DNA from: Phycisphaerae bacterium | GTDB lineage: Bacteria > Chloroflexota > Anaerolineae > 4572-78 > J111 | DNA length: 64,000 nucleotides | Direction: 5' to 3' | Assembly (NCBI GenBank): GCA_028285035.1 | Contig: JANQQF010000003.1 | Coordinates: 1-64,000 of the forward strand | Shown: piece after piece, positions 18,601-25,937 of the stretch | How the letters are laid out: each line of letters starts with the position of its first letter | How positions within the stretch are numbered: the first letter of the stretch is position 1 | The notes under the pieces: model-generated | What the model was told of the DNA's origin: nothing | The model's database searches: none | What the model saw: only the letters and a program-made list of their open reading frames with translations | Position numbers and translations under genes: made by a program

Positions 18601-21456
18601 GCCGCCATTCAAGTGGCTCACGATTTAGGCCTTGAAATTTTTGCGACAGCAGGGACCCCTGAAAAACGGGCCCTACTAAAGTCGCAGGGTGTCCCCCACG
18701 TTTTCGACTCCCGTTCTTTGCATTTTGCCGATGAGATCAGGCGCGTCACACAGGGCCAAGGGGTTGATGCGGTACTCAATTCATTGGCGGGTGATTTTAT
18801 TCCCAAGAATTTTTCGGTCCTCGCCCCATTTGGCCGTTATCTAGAGATTGGCAAGGTTGATGTTTACAACGATAGTAAGATTGGCCTCGAAGCTTTGCGT
18901 AACAACATTTCGGTCTTCATCATCGATTTGGCTCAACTGATGGCGCACAAGCCTGCCCTTTTTAGGCGTATGCTTGAGACCTTGTCCCAAAAATTCGAAC
19001 AGAAACAGTATCGTCCGCTGCCCCATAAAGTCTTTCCCGTGACTGAAGCCGTAGATGCGTTTCGCTATATGGCGATGGGCAAGCACATTGGCAAAAACGT
19101 GTTATCCTTTGACGTGGCTGATGTTCCAATCGGCAGGATCACGGAGGCAGGATATCTATTCCGGCCCGATGTCAGCTATCTGATCACAGGTGGGGCGGGT
19201 GGTTTTGGCCTGGCGGTGGCCAAGTGGCTGGCCCAACAGGGAGCCCGTCATTTGGTCTTGATGAGCCGCAGTGGCCCGCCCGATGAAGCCAGCCAAGCGG
19301 ATATTGACCAACTACGGGCCGACGGCATTGTGGTGGTTGACGCCAGAGGCGATGTAACCTGCCGCGACGATGTGAAACAGGTGCTTCAAGTGATCCAAAA
19401 TGGACCTGCGCCGTTGGGTGGCGCCATTCACAGTGCCATGGTGCTCCACGACGAACTAATCATTAATTTGAACGAGGCCACGTTTAATCAAGCCCTGCAT
19501 CCCAAGCTATTGGGCGCCTGGAATTTGCACCAAGCGACACTTGATCTGCCGCTGGAACATTTTATCTGCTTCTCCTCCTTGACCAGCCTGGTGGGGACGA
19601 TAAAGCAGGCCAACTATAGCGCAGGTAATGCTTTTCTGGATAGCTTAGCCCACTATCGTCGCGCCCGAGGCTTGCCCGCCTTGACCCTTAACTGGGGTGC
19701 TCTGTCAGGGGCGGGCTTTGTTGCTCGCAACCAAGCAGTGGAGCAATATCTTTCAACACTTGGCCTAAAACCACTTGCCACAACCCAAGCCTTACAAATG
19801 TTGGGTGACATCTTTCCTTTGGATGCTACCCAAATCGGCGTAGCTGAGGTCAATTGGGGCGATTTGAGTCGATATCTGCCTGGGGTAGCTCAGTCTTCAA
19901 TGTTTGGTGATTTGATCCAACAGGAAATCGCCAGGAGCCTTGATAGTTCGCTGATCACCCACATTATCGCGGCCTCGCCAGATGACAGGTTATCGCTCGT
20001 TGAAGCGTTTTTAGGCCAAAGTGTCGCCGAGGTGTTAAATGCAGAAGTGTCCCAGATTGGGCTTGATACCCCCTTACCTCAACTTGGGTTTGACTCGCTG
20101 CTGTCCATCGAGTTGATCAATTCGATGAATACCCAACTCAATCTCAACTTAGCGGTGAGTGATGTTTTGGGACGAACCACCATTCAGGACATTGCGGTGA
20201 TTTTGCTAGACAAAATTCTGGCGACGACGGCAGGAGACCAATCTACCGAAACAGCAAATGGTCAATGGCTTGGTGTTTTGGAGCAGACTGACACAACGGT
20301 CGATTTGCTGGCTGAGGCTCAACTCAATCCAACGATTTATCCTGACAAAACGGCCAGTACCGCAACCAGACCACCTCAATCGATTCTCTTGACTGGGGCC
20401 ACAGGCTTTTTGGGGGCCTTTCTGCTGGCGGACCTACTCCAACAAACCGAAGCCGATATCTATTGTCTGGTTCGCGCCGAAAATGAGTCAATGGCTTGGC
20501 AACGGCTCCAAGATAATCTGACCCATTACGATCTGTGGGAAGAGCAAAACCGAGACCGACTCAAGCCCGTCGTTGGTGACTTAGCCCAGCCCCACCTTGG
20601 CTTAAGCACCACCCAGTTTCAGCACCTCGCCGCCCAAATCGATGTCATCTATCACAATGGGGCCGTGCTGAATTTGGTTCAGCCTTATCAGGTGTTGAAA
20701 CCGACCAATGTTTTGAGTGTGCAAGCCATTTTACAGCTCGCCAGCCAAACAAAGCTAAAACCCGTTCATTACATTTCAACGATTGCGGTCTTTTTTGCCG
20801 CCAATCGTAATCGACAAGGTGTGATCTACGAAAGCGACTGGCCCAATCCTCAGGCCCTGCACGGGGGCTACATGCAGAGCAAGTGGGTGGCTGAGCAGTT
20901 GATCCGACAGGCCCAAGCCCGGGCCATTCCCTGTACCATCTATCGACCTGGGATCATTACTGGGCATAGTCAATCCGGCATGACCAACACCCACGACATC
21001 GCCAGCCGTTTGATGAAGGGGAGCTATCAACTGGGGTTGTACCCAGATGGTCAGCAGGAGATCAATATTGTGCCCGTCGATTATGTCAGTCGAGCGATTG
21101 TGCATCTGTCGCAACAGCCGGAAACGGCGGGACAGGTATTTCATTTAACCAACCCTCACGCCACCCAACTCAACAATATAATTCGCTGGATGAGCCTAGG
21201 GGGAGCAACTTTACAGGCGGTGCCTTATCACACCTGGCGAAACACCCTGATTAAACAGGCTGAGCAAAAGATCGAAAACGAAATCTTGCCGCTCTTACCT
21301 TTCTTCTCCAGCGACAGACCAGAACAGATTGAGCAGCAGGTTGATTGCCAAAACACCTTGTCTTTCTTGGCTGGCAGCGGTATTGAATGCCCACCGATCA
21401 ACCATGAATTGATAGAAACCTACGTGGCCTATTTAAGACGCGTTGATTTTCTTTAG
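12685..21456 (+). CDS. Single-module reducing type I polyketide synthase with C-methyltransferase and terminal reductase
   Basis: 2,923 residues from ATG 12685, which has GGGAGG just upstream; an earlier frame start at 12625 has none. Domains: KS (C177, H312, H352), AT (S630 in GHSVG; YAFH at the selectivity position, closest to malonyl type), DH (H929, D1093), C-methyltransferase (LELGAGTGG near 1406), non-catalytic linker, ER (NADPH loop HAGAGGVGQ near 1964), KR (TGGAGGFG near 2168, Y2311), ACP (S2471 in GFDSL) and a thioester reductase (TGATGFLG near 2571, Y2729-x-x-x-K2733). The order KS-AT-DH-MT-ER-KR-ACP is that of fungal highly reducing iterative synthases. A terminal reductase releases the chain as aldehyde or alcohol. 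Inferred product: a methyl-branched, reduced fatty aldehyde/alcohol. The DH motif has Asp instead of Gly (H-RLW-D-SIIF-P), which may affect activity. Confidence 0.95.
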   Translation: MRIEPQPLAIVGMGCRFPGSVMDVASYWALLINRRSGITEIPPDRWDWSKYYHLNSDIPGRMVTKWGGFVDAHDQFDAHFFGISPREASYMDPQQRWLLEMSWQAFEDGGIAPRTWRGRRVGVFFGISSHDYIDIQEGDRTLIDIHTATGSALSITANRISHFFDLKGPSLAIDTACSSALVATHLACQSIWSGECTMAIAGGANALLNPNLSIGFSKASMLSPDGQCFAFDARANGYVRGEGAGVIIIKPLQQALADGDRIYASIRSTVVNQDGHTSSLTVPGIAAQQEMLREAYRRANIAPQRVAYVEAHGTGTPVGDPIEACALGQVLGQNRATDSACLIGSVKTNIGHLEAASGIAGLIKGALILHHDFIPPQLNFASPSPNISLGELGLQVVTEGQHLPHSDGQPPLVGINSFGFGGTNAHIVLEQAPPVAQAQSDVAQTKTDRLYALPISGRTEPALQALVTPYQHALAEQGSSLADLTTTAGQRREHLEHRLIVLGRDTNQLREQLHRYQNDAAHQPMIFTGQPAVDPTPPVFVFTGQGAQWAGMGQQLFEREPLVRQTIEAIDGLLAPLTSWSLLTEMTQSVETSQIDRTDIAQPAIFALQVALVELWRSWGIFPTKVIGHSVGEVAAAYAASVYSLEDAVKIIYHRSRLQHTTAGQGRMMAVGVSMTEAQQLISRYNGTVQIAADNSPRLVTLTGAAASLEAIASDLAAAGTFLHHLPINYAFHSPQMDPIQDDLLAALADIHPQPTRTPFVSTVTGEVASGTTMDANYWWDNVRKPVRFAPAIRCLVNEGHTSFLEVGPHPALQHSIRDCLSEQNQSGQIFHSLRRDTDESVEMLSNLAALHIYGLEINWSAVNQGTGHFVELPKYVWQRQTYWLEVEDKRRELREPFVHPLLGVRQSAATPTWQFQLDPRVLGYLDDHRLWDSIIFPAAGYGEMGLALAHHLYPDGSYAVENLKINKALFVSLDHLPTIQIVFEASGKTFTIYSASEDKTEWRQHAQGQLHPLASHPRPSANLSDLQANMTFFADHENYYGAYEEMGYKFGPNFQQIQNIWRGPDQALAEIKSTELVAEQLDDYQFHPALLDACFQAVSAAAAIIDKAQTDDIPYLPAALGRIQLFGPLPAYLWVKATVTDHQQTTITADFQVFDKTGRLVAEILQAQFDRVKPTGRNAAQTANHLYQFQWEPKRLKTRKMSAPAQFADSDDLLTAMTEIVPTLRETYQLKSFYEMFIPQFETVTQQIFQNCLIELGWDFSVDDIVSLDGLMKQLNIQARYRPLVQAELNALAQGGWLHAIHPNEWQVVQPVTQTNILAALESLAQAHPQAAPDVALMQVIAPNLAEVLQGKIDPLTLLFPEGSAALLTTFYRESRDQAASYHLIQTAVTQAITKLPPHRPLRILELGAGTGGLTEVLLSILPADQTEYTFTDISPKFLNEAKQKFSNYAFVEYRLFDLGQPPSAQDIEQHGYDLIVAANVIHATPDKQQALHHIADCLAQDGLLIFLEFTSRYIAYDTIFGLFEAWWQTDDSNAEAKCALLDHSEWEQLLTESGFRSVHSFASSPQADVYPLSTLIAVAPEIAEPDLEPTHAQATYLFFADEQDVATTLARRLTQTEARVLTVTPGPIFQAHDKQHYTIDPTSKADLSELLAEAQRDKAFPLAGIVHAWSLDQPLVDNLSPAELTAAQETTVLHLLHLAQVLAETHFSSPQVTVVGRGIQAVVEGDDCSGLAQAPLVGFLRVAHNEYPAFKWRLIDFDSSRPESEIETLLQELRWADDEREIAYRQHRRYANRLRQIKADHLRPLQRNARQANGEIHPYRLQFNQPGQLTNLSLNETIRRPLGPHEIEVQVRAGGLNFRDVMKALGMHPGTPVDLTWLGDDFSGVVVAVGEQVTDLKPGDAVVGLAPYAFRSHLTVKAEVVFRKPFHLSFAEAATLPTVFLTAYYALVHLAQMQPGERVLIHAGAGGVGQAAIQVAHDLGLEIFATAGTPEKRALLKSQGVPHVFDSRSLHFADEIRRVTQGQGVDAVLNSLAGDFIPKNFSVLAPFGRYLEIGKVDVYNDSKIGLEALRNNISVFIIDLAQLMAHKPALFRRMLETLSQKFEQKQYRPLPHKVFPVTEAVDAFRYMAMGKHIGKNVLSFDVADVPIGRITEAGYLFRPDVSYLITGGAGGFGLAVAKWLAQQGARHLVLMSRSGPPDEASQADIDQLRADGIVVVDARGDVTCRDDVKQVLQVIQNGPAPLGGAIHSAMVLHDELIINLNEATFNQALHPKLLGAWNLHQATLDLPLEHFICFSSLTSLVGTIKQANYSAGNAFLDSLAHYRRARGLPALTLNWGALSGAGFVARNQAVEQYLSTLGLKPLATTQALQMLGDIFPLDATQIGVAEVNWGDLSRYLPGVAQSSMFGDLIQQEIARSLDSSLITHIIAASPDDRLSLVEAFLGQSVAEVLNAEVSQIGLDTPLPQLGFDSLLSIELINSMNTQLNLNLAVSDVLGRTTIQDIAVILLDKILATTAGDQSTETANGQWLGVLEQTDTTVDLLAEAQLNPTIYPDKTASTATRPPQSILLTGATGFLGAFLLADLLQQTEADIYCLVRAENESMAWQRLQDNLTHYDLWEEQNRDRLKPVVGDLAQPHLGLSTTQFQHLAAQIDVIYHNGAVLNLVQPYQVLKPTNVLSVQAILQLASQTKLKPVHYISTIAVFFAANRNRQGVIYESDWPNPQALHGGYMQSKWVAEQLIRQAQARAIPCTIYRPGIITGHSQSGMTNTHDIASRLMKGSYQLGLYPDGQQEINIVPVDYVSRAIVHLSQQPETAGQVFHLTNPHATQLNNIIRWMSLGGATLQAVPYHTWRNTLIKQAEQKIENEILPLLPFFSSDRPEQIEQQVDCQNTLSFLAGSGIECPPINHELIETYVAYLRRVDFL

Positions 21457-21566
21457 GCGCTCAAGAAAAATTATCGACAAAAAAGTATCGATCTTGAAAA
21501 ACAAATGGTTATCATTTAATTGAGAGGTGGTCATAAATAGGATTTGGCTGCAAATTGTAGTCGGCC

Positions 21567-21678
21567 TGTCATTTCGAGTGGAGTGGAGCGAAGTGAAACG
21601 CAGAGAGAAATCTTCTAATTTGTTGCTTGAAATGCCTCCATACTAGAAGATTTCTCCTCCTTCGTCGTCGAAATGACA
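21567..21678. mobile_element. MITE-like inverted-repeat element
   Basis: A 112-bp element with terminal inverted repeats TGTCATTTCGA (21567) and TCGAAATGACA (ending 21678) and an internal palindrome (AGAAATCTTCTA / TAGAAGATTTCTC). It carries no gene. The same terminal sequence bounds the larger composite at 46803-47080. It separates the PKS gene from the glycosyltransferase gene; the rest of the 279-bp gap shows nothing else. Confidence 0.7.
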
Positions 21679-21735
21679 TGTTTGAGGGTTAAATGTCTAA
21701 CTGCTATTTTTGTCGAACTCAGGTTACAAAAAATC

Positions 21736-23181
21736 ATGATAATCATTCTAACATTATATATTGCCGTTCTGTGTGGTTTGACCCTCTACTTATCGCGGTT
21801 ATTTTGGTTATCGCTCTTTGCCCGAGCCAGCCAGCAAGAGGAACTACCACTACCTGTCACTGAAGCTGATCTGCCCTCGGTGACGGTGCAGCTTCCTATG
21901 TACAATGAAAAATCTGTGGCAGTTCGTCTGATTGAGGCTGCCTGCGCCCTAGATTATCCCCCTGATCGACTGCAAATCCAGGTGCTGGATGACTCGACAG
22001 ATGACACCACGACCCTCATTGCCCAGGCCGTAGCGCAGGAACAACAAAGAGGGCTAAACATTGCCCATGTGCGCCGCCCTGATCGAGCTGGTCATAAGGC
22101 AGGTAATCTGGCGAATGCCCTACCTCAGGCAACCGGCGAATTTATTGCTATTTTTGACGCCGATTTCTTACCGGAGCCAATTTGGTTACGTCACACCGTG
22201 GCTCATTTTTTTCAGGCTGGGGGTGAGCGATTGGGGGTAATGCAAACGGGCTGGACGCATCTGAATGCCACTGAGTCAACTTTAACCGTGGCCCAAACCC
22301 TAACCTTGGAGGAGTTTGGCTTGGCTCAGGCCACCCGCGCCCGGCTTGGGTTGTGGTCGGCATTTCTTGGCTCGGCGGGAATGTGGCGACGCATTTGTAT
22401 TGAGGAGGCGGGGGGCTGGGCGACTGATACACTGGGCGAAGATCTTGACCTGGCTTATCGAGCCCAACTGGCTGGCTGGCAGATTGGGTATGATGACACC
22501 CGATTAGCATCGGCGGAATTACCCAACCAAATGTTGGCCTATAAGCAGCAGCAATACCGATGGGCCAAAGCCGGCACTCAGGTCACGCGAAAAACCATCA
22601 GAGCCATTCTGGCCGCAGCCCTGTCCCCCCTACAAAAAATGGACGTTTTACTTTTTGTCAGTTGGCCATTGCTCCACGGGCTACTGGTCTGTTTACTCCT
22701 CCTTAAGCTTCCTCAGCTCCTGTGGCCCCCGCCATTTGCCATCTATCTAGATGCCCTGACTGCGTTTGGCTTAACGGCTTTGATGCTGCCCGCTCTGGTC
22801 AATGGATTGCAGGGTAAAAATAATCTACCCGTGCATTTGGGGTTGCAGATTGGCATGACCTTGAATAATACCTTAGCCATGGTGGCTGGGCTTTTTGGGT
22901 CGCAAGGCACAACATTCTTTAGTACAACCCCTAAATCCGGCGGGGCAGATCAACCGAGCCCCCATCAAATTGCGCCTGATTGGAGTCTGATGGGGGACGT
23001 GTTGCTGTTACTGTTGGCTGGGGGCGGAGTGGGAATCGCTATCTGGCAACAACAATGGCTGGCCCTGCCTCTGCTCCTGCTCTATTTCGTTGGATTTGGT
23101 TGGGTGGGCGGTCAATCGGTATGGGAGGCGTGGCAATGGTATGTTCATCGTCAGCCTGAAAAAAGGAGCATCCTAGGTTAA
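21736..23181 (+). CDS. Processive family-2 glycosyltransferase (CslA/cellulose synthase-like)
   Basis: 481 residues from ATG 21736, which puts an N-terminal membrane helix (IIILTLYIAVLCGLTLYL) first; upstream in-frame codons lie in the MITE. The catalytic domain has all family-2 processive motifs: LDDSTDD, the DxD-like FDADF, GEDLDL (TED-type base) and QQYRW (QxxRW). Four or five helices follow. Closest in layout to glucomannan/mannan synthase-like and ceramide glucosyltransferase-like enzymes, which transfer sugar to a lipid or growing glycan at the inner membrane face. Directly followed, 9 bp on, by the ABC exporter, so probably the enzyme that glycosylates the PKS-derived lipid or builds its glycan (inference). 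Confidence 0.88.
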   Translation: MIIILTLYIAVLCGLTLYLSRLFWLSLFARASQQEELPLPVTEADLPSVTVQLPMYNEKSVAVRLIEAACALDYPPDRLQIQVLDDSTDDTTTLIAQAVAQEQQRGLNIAHVRRPDRAGHKAGNLANALPQATGEFIAIFDADFLPEPIWLRHTVAHFFQAGGERLGVMQTGWTHLNATESTLTVAQTLTLEEFGLAQATRARLGLWSAFLGSAGMWRRICIEEAGGWATDTLGEDLDLAYRAQLAGWQIGYDDTRLASAELPNQMLAYKQQQYRWAKAGTQVTRKTIRAILAAALSPLQKMDVLLFVSWPLLHGLLVCLLLLKLPQLLWPPPFAIYLDALTAFGLTALMLPALVNGLQGKNNLPVHLGLQIGMTLNNTLAMVAGLFGSQGTTFFSTTPKSGGADQPSPHQIAPDWSLMGDVLLLLLAGGGVGIAIWQQQWLALPLLLLYFVGFGWVGGQSVWEAWQWYVHRQPEKRSILG

Positions 23182-23190
23182 AACATATAA

Positions 23191-25050
23191 ATGACATCTC
23201 AATCCTCTTCAGACGCAACAGAATCAAAATCGCAACCGCCCCATTGGTCGGCTGCTTTAAGGCAAATGTATGCAAATTTGAGCCAAGCGCTTGGTTTGAT
23301 TTGGACAGCCAGCCCACGTGACTCGATCATCATGCTGGGGTTAGCTATCCTCGGCGGGGGAGTCATGCCTGGGGTGGCCTGGATCAAAAAGCTAATGATC
23401 GATCAGGTGGTTGAATTTGTCTCGCAGGGACTTGATCCCTGGACGAGTCTTTGGGCAATGGTCCCTCTGCTGTTGTCGATACTGGGGTTGTTGCTGTTTA
23501 ACAACATTATTGTACAAAGTCGGGCGTTGACCGAGAAAAGCCTGCAAGCAAAACTGAGTCTGCACATCAATTCGTTGATTATCAATAAAGCCTTAACCCT
23601 TGATCTTGGTCATTTTGAGCAGGCTGAATTTTACGACAAGTTGCAAAATGCGCGCCAGGAAGCTGACCGGCGAGCCTTGGACATTGTGGTGCAGGGCTTT
23701 AATGTCCTGCAAAATTCGGTGACCTTCATTCTGCTGGCCTTGCTTTTGATGCGTTTTAGTCCTTGGCTCGTGGTCATTTTGTTGGGAGCTACCCTGCCCA
23801 GCTTTGGCCTGCAAAGCAAATATGGTCAATTCACCTTTCGCTTACTCAGCGGGCAAGCCCCGGAACGCCGTCAAATGAAATATTTGGAGGAGCTGCTGAC
23901 AGTAGACCGCTACGTCAAGGAGATCAAACTGTTTGGCTTGGGGCAGCTTCTGTTACGCCGCTATGTCAACCTGTTCTGGCGACTATTTGAGACGGACATG
24001 GCCTTGGCCTGGCGGCGGAGTATGGTTAGCCTGGTGTGGGGGGCGATTGCGCTGGTGGGTTATTTCGGGGCCATCGCCTGGATTATGTTCCGGGCCATTG
24101 CCCAAACGATCACCTTTGGAGATGCGGTGCTCTATCTGGAAGTTTTTGAACGGAGTCACTACTTGGGGCAAGATGTTTTAATCAGCCTGATCCGGCTCTA
24201 TGAAAATAGTTTGTTCATCAGCAATGTCTTTACATTTCTGGCACTGGAATCCGCTTTAGCGACACCAACCGTTGCCAAAGCCCTGCCTGAGCCGGGGCAA
24301 CATCGTCTGGAATTTAAGGCGGTGTCCTTTAAGTATCCGGGCCAAACTGATTGGGCGTTGCAAGATATCAATTTGACCCTCGAGCCTGGTGAAAAATTGG
24401 CGTTGGTTGGCCTCAATGGGGCGGGGAAAACCACGCTGATCAAACTTCTGACTCGGATGTATGAGCCAACGGCAGGCGAGATTTTATTGGCAGGTGTGCC
24501 CTTAAATCAGTACACGCCGGCGGACTGGCACAAAAAAATCGGGGTCATTTTTCAAGATTTTGTGCAATATCAATTTACGGCTGGCGAAAATATTGGGGTC
24601 GGACAGATTGAGGCTATCGCTGATCAAACCCGAATTGTGGCAGCGGCCCAAAAAGGGGGAGCACATCCCTTTCTGGCTAATTTACCGGCAGGGTACGAGA
24701 CGATGCTGGGGAAATGGTTTGCCAATGGTCATGATTTGAGTCTGGGTCAATGGCAAAAAGTGGCGTTGAGTCGAGCCTTTATGCGACAGGCCGACATCCT
24801 AATTCTGGATGAACCGACTGCAGCCTTGGATGCGGAACAAGAGTATCAAATTTTTCAACAGTTTCGGGCCTTGACCGCTGGAAAGACAGCCATCCTAATC
24901 TCACACCGTTTCAGTACAGTGCGTATGGTCGATCGCATTGCGGTCATTGAAGCGGGGCGGATTAGTGAGCTGGGTAGCCACGATGACCTGATCACCCAAA
25001 ATGGCCTATATGCCCACCTCTTCAACCGTCAAGCTCAGGGATATCGATGA
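23191..25050 (+). CDS. ABC exporter, membrane and ATPase domains fused
   Basis: 619 residues. The N-terminal ~330 residues form a six-helix exporter domain; the C-terminal part is a complete ATPase with Walker A (GLNGAGKTT), signature LSLGQ, Walker B (ILILDEPTAALD) and the switch His (ISHRF). It is a half-size exporter that works as a homodimer. The first membrane helix is preceded by a ~30-residue soluble region with an amphipathic look. The stop codon overlaps the sulfotransferase start by 4 nt (ATGA), indicating translational coupling. By context it would flip or export the glycolipid or an intermediate. Confidence 0.92.
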   Translation: MTSQSSSDATESKSQPPHWSAALRQMYANLSQALGLIWTASPRDSIIMLGLAILGGGVMPGVAWIKKLMIDQVVEFVSQGLDPWTSLWAMVPLLLSILGLLLFNNIIVQSRALTEKSLQAKLSLHINSLIINKALTLDLGHFEQAEFYDKLQNARQEADRRALDIVVQGFNVLQNSVTFILLALLLMRFSPWLVVILLGATLPSFGLQSKYGQFTFRLLSGQAPERRQMKYLEELLTVDRYVKEIKLFGLGQLLLRRYVNLFWRLFETDMALAWRRSMVSLVWGAIALVGYFGAIAWIMFRAIAQTITFGDAVLYLEVFERSHYLGQDVLISLIRLYENSLFISNVFTFLALESALATPTVAKALPEPGQHRLEFKAVSFKYPGQTDWALQDINLTLEPGEKLALVGLNGAGKTTLIKLLTRMYEPTAGEILLAGVPLNQYTPADWHKKIGVIFQDFVQYQFTAGENIGVGQIEAIADQTRIVAAAQKGGAHPFLANLPAGYETMLGKWFANGHDLSLGQWQKVALSRAFMRQADILILDEPTAALDAEQEYQIFQQFRALTAGKTAILISHRFSTVRMVDRIAVIEAGRISELGSHDDLITQNGLYAHLFNRQAQGYR

Positions 25051-25937
25051 ATTTTCCTCAATTTATCCTGCATAGTGTGAAAAACGGAATTGATTTAGCC
25101 AGTCGGGACTTCCCAAATTTTGTCCAACTCCTCCTTAAGTGGAGCCGGAAATATACGTTGGACCCATTTCATCGTCAGGGCGCTGGACCGCAAGGTGATG
25201 GGCCGCCAGCACCGAGCTTTGTGATCATTTGCCGCGCTCGAACTGGCTCCAATTTTTTGACGTGGTTACTGGACTCGCACCCCAATATATGGCCCTTGGC
25301 AGAGCCCTTTGGGCCGTATGAATTACAAAAAACGTGGGTTCAAAAGCAGCTTATCCAACACGGCCTTCTGACGTATCTCGATCATCAACTACACCCCAAA
25401 GCGGGCAACCTGATGGCAGGAATCAAGATATTATACAAACAGCTTGAACCCGGCTATGCCCAGGAATGGGCCTTGGCAGAGTTATCTGACGTGATTCCCT
25501 TTTTTCAAACCCGACAGAATCTCAAAATTATTCACCTAAAACGAAGAAATAGATTGAGATCATTCATCTCGACCAAGATTGTAAATTTGAATCAAACCTT
25601 TATTTTGTTTGACCCGAAGAAACGGGACAACGACATTGTTCTTGAATTGACAGTCGATGAATGTGAAACCGCGTTTCGTCAGATTGAGCAACTGGAAGCG
25701 TATTATGACCAATGCTTTGCCGAACATCAGGTGCTGGAACTCTTTTACGAAGAATTAACCACAAATACGGTCGCGGAAGGCAAACGGATCTTAGCGTTTT
25801 TAGCGCTTGATGATCGACCCTTAAAGGCCATGACGGTTAAGCAAAATACCCGTCCGTTAAACCAAATCGTGACAAATTATGCGATGCTCAAGCAGCACTT
25901 TGCCGATACCCCTTGGAGCTGTTATTTTGATGAGTAG
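25047..25937 (+). CDS. Sulfotransferase (Stf0-like)
   Basis: 296 residues. A PAPS 5'-phosphosulfate loop is visible at about residues 55-70 (VIICRARTGSNFLTWLLDSH), with a second conserved element (IIHLKRRNRLRSFIS) that fits the 3'-phosphate-binding strand-helix with the RxxxxxxS pattern; WPLAEPF after the loop is typical of the Stf0/sulfotransferase-3 type. Such enzymes move sulfate from PAPS to a hydroxyl of a sugar or lipid. The gene overlaps its upstream neighbour by 4 nt and its downstream one by 8 nt, so it is certainly in the operon. In mycobacteria Stf0 sulfates trehalose for sulfolipid; here the acceptor is unknown. Confidence 0.82.
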   Translation: MNFPQFILHSVKNGIDLASRDFPNFVQLLLKWSRKYTLDPFHRQGAGPQGDGPPAPSFVIICRARTGSNFLTWLLDSHPNIWPLAEPFGPYELQKTWVQKQLIQHGLLTYLDHQLHPKAGNLMAGIKILYKQLEPGYAQEWALAELSDVIPFFQTRQNLKIIHLKRRNRLRSFISTKIVNLNQTFILFDPKKRDNDIVLELTVDECETAFRQIEQLEAYYDQCFAEHQVLELFYEELTTNTVAEGKRILAFLALDDRPLKAMTVKQNTRPLNQIVTNYAMLKQHFADTPWSCYFDE

